This document shows positions 6,101-6,888 of a DNA stretch of 6,888 bases, piece by piece. Position numbers and translations under genes: made by a program. Origin of the DNA: Candidatus Zhuqueibacterota bacterium (GTDB lineage Bacteria > Zhuqueibacterota > Zhuqueibacteria > Zhuqueibacterales > Zhuqueibacteraceae); the NCBI GenBank assembly GCA_013361015.1, contig JABWAN010000299.1, positions 1 to 6,888 of the forward strand, given 5' to 3'. The notes below the pieces were generated by a model. The model saw nothing but the letters and a program-made list of their open reading frames with translations, was not told the DNA's origin and did not search any database. Positions within the stretch are counted from its first letter, which is position 1. Every line of letters starts with the position of its first letter.

Positions 6101-6782
6101 CGGTGTTGATACTTTATTGCTGGCTTTGGAAGATGAAAATAACGATGTACGTATGAGCGTGGCAGATGCGCTTGGCAAAATCGGTAATGCACGCAGCGTA
6201 GAGGCCTTGTTACCGGTATTGAAAGATAAAAATTGCGAAGTGCGAGAGCACGCGGCTAATTCGCTTGGGGAAATTGGAGATGAGCGCAGCCTCGATGCCT
6301 TGTTGTTGGCGTTGCAGGACGAACACCCGATTGTGCGTGATAGCGCAGCGGTTGCAATTGGTAAGATCGGCAGCGAACGTGGCTACGATGCCTTGCTGCG
6401 GGCTTTGAGAGATGAGGTTTTTGTGGTACGTATGGGTGCAGCAGAGGCATTGGGAAAAATCGGTCGTGAGCGAAGCGTCAGCGCGTTGCTACTAGCGTGG
6501 ACAGATGAAGACAAGTATGTGCGTGAAACCGCTGCTGAGACGCTGGGCATAATGAACCATACCGCGATTGCCATGGGCTTGACGTGCGCACTTTTCTACG
6601 ACAACAGTTTCGCCCGTCAAAAAGCCGCGCAAGCCATCGGCTATTACACCACCGACAAGCAAGTGCTTGCTACTTTGCGCTACATGGCCGACAACGACCC
6701 CGCCGAAGAAGTCCGCACCGCAGCCCGCGAAGCCGCAGAGAAGTACGCTAACAAACTACGGTATTTTGCGTCAAAAGAATAG
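3126..6782 (+). CDS. STAND NTPase: DUF4062/TIR-like domain, NACHT, HEAT-like repeats
   Basis: The product is 1218 residues and lacks a signal peptide or membrane segment, so it should be cytoplasmic. Residues 6-173 form a DUF4062-type, TIR-superfamily-like domain: strand ILKIVVASPGDVQAERD, then CDLLVAIFGKRFGTP (74-88) and SGTEHEIRVALEA (94-106). A linker (174-280, basic and charged near its end) leads to a NACHT module. Its Walker A is GAPGCGKT (286-293), Walker B is FLDGLDEV (370-377), and sensor 1 is STRP (406-409). Next come the NACHT-typical ARVPFLLNVIAYLY, LELYRQLV and, in the winged-helix region, FSHLTLQEYLAA (590-601). Residues 717-1148 are 14 HEAT/PBS-lyase-like repeats, and a degenerate cap reaches the C-terminus. 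Known NACHT STANDs bind a trigger through the repeat region, oligomerise on ATP and activate the N-terminal effector, and several are anti-phage proteins. That role here is inferred. All core NTPase residues are present. The start could also be GTG 3114 (four residues longer). Confidence 0.93.
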   Translation: MKQARILKIVVASPGDVQAERDAIPAIVDELNKGIAEERSVRLEVYRWETDAYPAFHPLGPQGQIDSCLRIDDCDLLVAIFGKRFGTPVLDANSGTEHEIRVALEACEKMGRPQLMLYFNQAPHNPQSQLEKEQWQQVLDFKQSLSQKVLRWDYNGRDEFPKHVREHLTKFIRGDYSGRPLDELLQAYRGHLNRRVSTVRIFGEAEARPLEKVFVELTLTEAYERPTANAQWLGMMDAELRRRRDIFARDDEAREGDSSEKERKKEKRTLKPDELLRRRTQAVIVGAPGCGKTTLLRYLSLKTLQAGKRFPVFLELKSLSEKAFEEADGNLIELLFAKAITAPLGFSPAETERCKANFLTRLKAGEVTIFLDGLDEVAGAKFFNALCRSVNDFMASAYRHNDLIISTRPYALQQRFEGLQEMEIASLNPRQIEAFLQHYYGDDPTTKKLQQELRRRRELQEMARVPFLLNVIAYLYRQQGEIVGERLELYRQLVQQFVTQLDREKNVERFYLLDPDGSLKRDFLKQLAYDRLFVDEVEKDAERLIMTGEVIAAKARAFCQIHLATNPHLLAADVKATPLLREIGADAYAFSHLTLQEYLAAVALTEQTDCEMIFCRAYFNPPLAEMEVLPMALGLVRRPDDFCAALEGLPESLNFTNLRLRARGLAYVRQINPSYLGKLMDRLISFIAASKHDEKYYSEPVSNSFAKASGGPLIFITDHFLTLLESEDGDVRMYAVEMLGKIGSERVVEPLLHALKDDDHDVRWYVALSLGKIGGEHIVDALLGILQDEDDDLRNSAVNMLGDIGCERSIDALLLALKSENLRANAANALGEIKSERGVEALSLILKDKDSFVRCCAAEALGEIGSEVGVDSLMLSLKDEDWDVRQCAAKALGKIGCETSVDSLLLALQDEDDNLRGSAAIALGEVGDERGVDTLLLALKDKEPVVRWNAAEALGKIGSEHNVDSLCLALKDEDWLVRKIAAEALGEIGSENGVDTLLLALEDENNDVRMSVADALGKIGNARSVEALLPVLKDKNCEVREHAANSLGEIGDERSLDALLLALQDEHPIVRDSAAVAIGKIGSERGYDALLRALRDEVFVVRMGAAEALGKIGRERSVSALLLAWTDEDKYVRETAAETLGIMNHTAIAMGLTCALFYDNSFARQKAAQAIGYYTTDKQVLATLRYMADNDPAEEVRTAAREAAEKYANKLRYFASKE
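5274..6569 (+). repeat. Fourteen tandem 93-bp units encoding HEAT-like repeats
   Basis: Units begin at 5274, 5367, 5460, 5553, 5640, 5733, 5826, 5919, 6012, 6105, 6198, 6291, 6384 and 6477. Each is 93 bp (31 codons) except the fourth, which is 87 bp. The repeat reads roughly V-D-x-L-L-L-A-L-K-D-E-D, two variable residues, V-R, two variable residues, A-A-x-A-L-G-(E/K)-I-G-x-E-x-x. This is the two-helix HEAT / PBS-lyase HEAT-like pattern: helix A is the VDALLLAL part, helix B is VRxxAAEALG, and the conserved D and R sit at the turn. Two poorly conserved units follow up to about 6760 and probably cap the solenoid. Confidence 0.93.
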
Positions 6783-6888
6783 TTTTGCCCACTGCTGTCC
6801 GGTTAAAATCGTAAAGCCAGCTGCGACAGATTGGCGGTGGCTCGCGATCGGTCGGAACTTCCGCACGCGGCATTGAGCAGAGCGTTGA
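6783..6888 (+). other. Downstream flank without a recognisable gene
   Basis: These 106 bases follow the STAND stop directly. I see no gene, no hairpin with a T tract and no tRNA. Short open frames here have no family resemblance. The segment TGCCCACTGCTGTCCGG near its start has the look of an insertion-sequence end, but there is no second copy in the window to pair it with. Confidence 0.3.

Noticed and set aside
5274..6569. Regularly spaced repeats as a CRISPR or non-coding satellite array
   Set aside because: The units are adjoining, stay in one reading frame and vary mostly at solvent-exposed codons; there is no repeat-spacer alternation.
5780..6574. Antisense open frames with repeated Ser/Ala-rich peptides opposite the HEAT array
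   Set aside because: They arise from the same 93-bp repeat read on the other strand and have no start signals; the sense frame is the HEAT protein.

Overview
The window looks like bacterial chromosome of moderate GC content. The most likely source is an uncultured lineage of the FCB group (Calditrichota/KSB1-like). That guess rests only on the style of the small DUF3098-like membrane protein, the overall codon use and the presence of large STAND proteins; no phylogenetic marker gene is present.

Left part (1-1040): the 3' end of a gene of unknown function on the + strand converges on a small exported DUF4430-like protein on the - strand. Their stop codons overlap, so no terminator separates them.

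Middle (1077-1724, all - strand): a near-consensus sigma70-type promoter (TTGACA, 17 nt, TATATT) fires leftward into a 96-residue two-helix membrane protein. tRNA-Val(TAC) and tRNA-Asp(GTC) follow, and then a strong hairpin terminator. These parts could form one mixed mRNA/tRNA transcription unit. Neither tRNA gene encodes its CCA end.

Right part (1855-6782, + strand): two closely spaced genes. The first encodes a 420-residue protein with a C-terminal plasmid pRiA4b ORF-3-like domain behind about 285 residues with no recognised domain. Eight bases after its stop (or overlapping it by 4 bases if a GTG is used) begins a 1218-residue STAND NTPase. Its domains are an N-terminal DUF4062/TIR-like domain, a NACHT NTPase module (GAPGCGKT, FLDGLDEV, STRP) and 14 tandem 31-residue HEAT-like repeats followed by a degenerate C-terminal cap. 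Effector, NTPase switch and repeat sensor is the layout of bacterial NLR-like immune proteins (bNACHT/Avs type), so this pair is the best candidate here for an undescribed defence or signalling system. The repeat array is visibly more AT-rich than the NACHT part and shows internal duplication structure, as expected of a fast-changing sensor. The defence role is inferred from architecture only.

The last 106 bases (6783-6888) hold no convincing gene.
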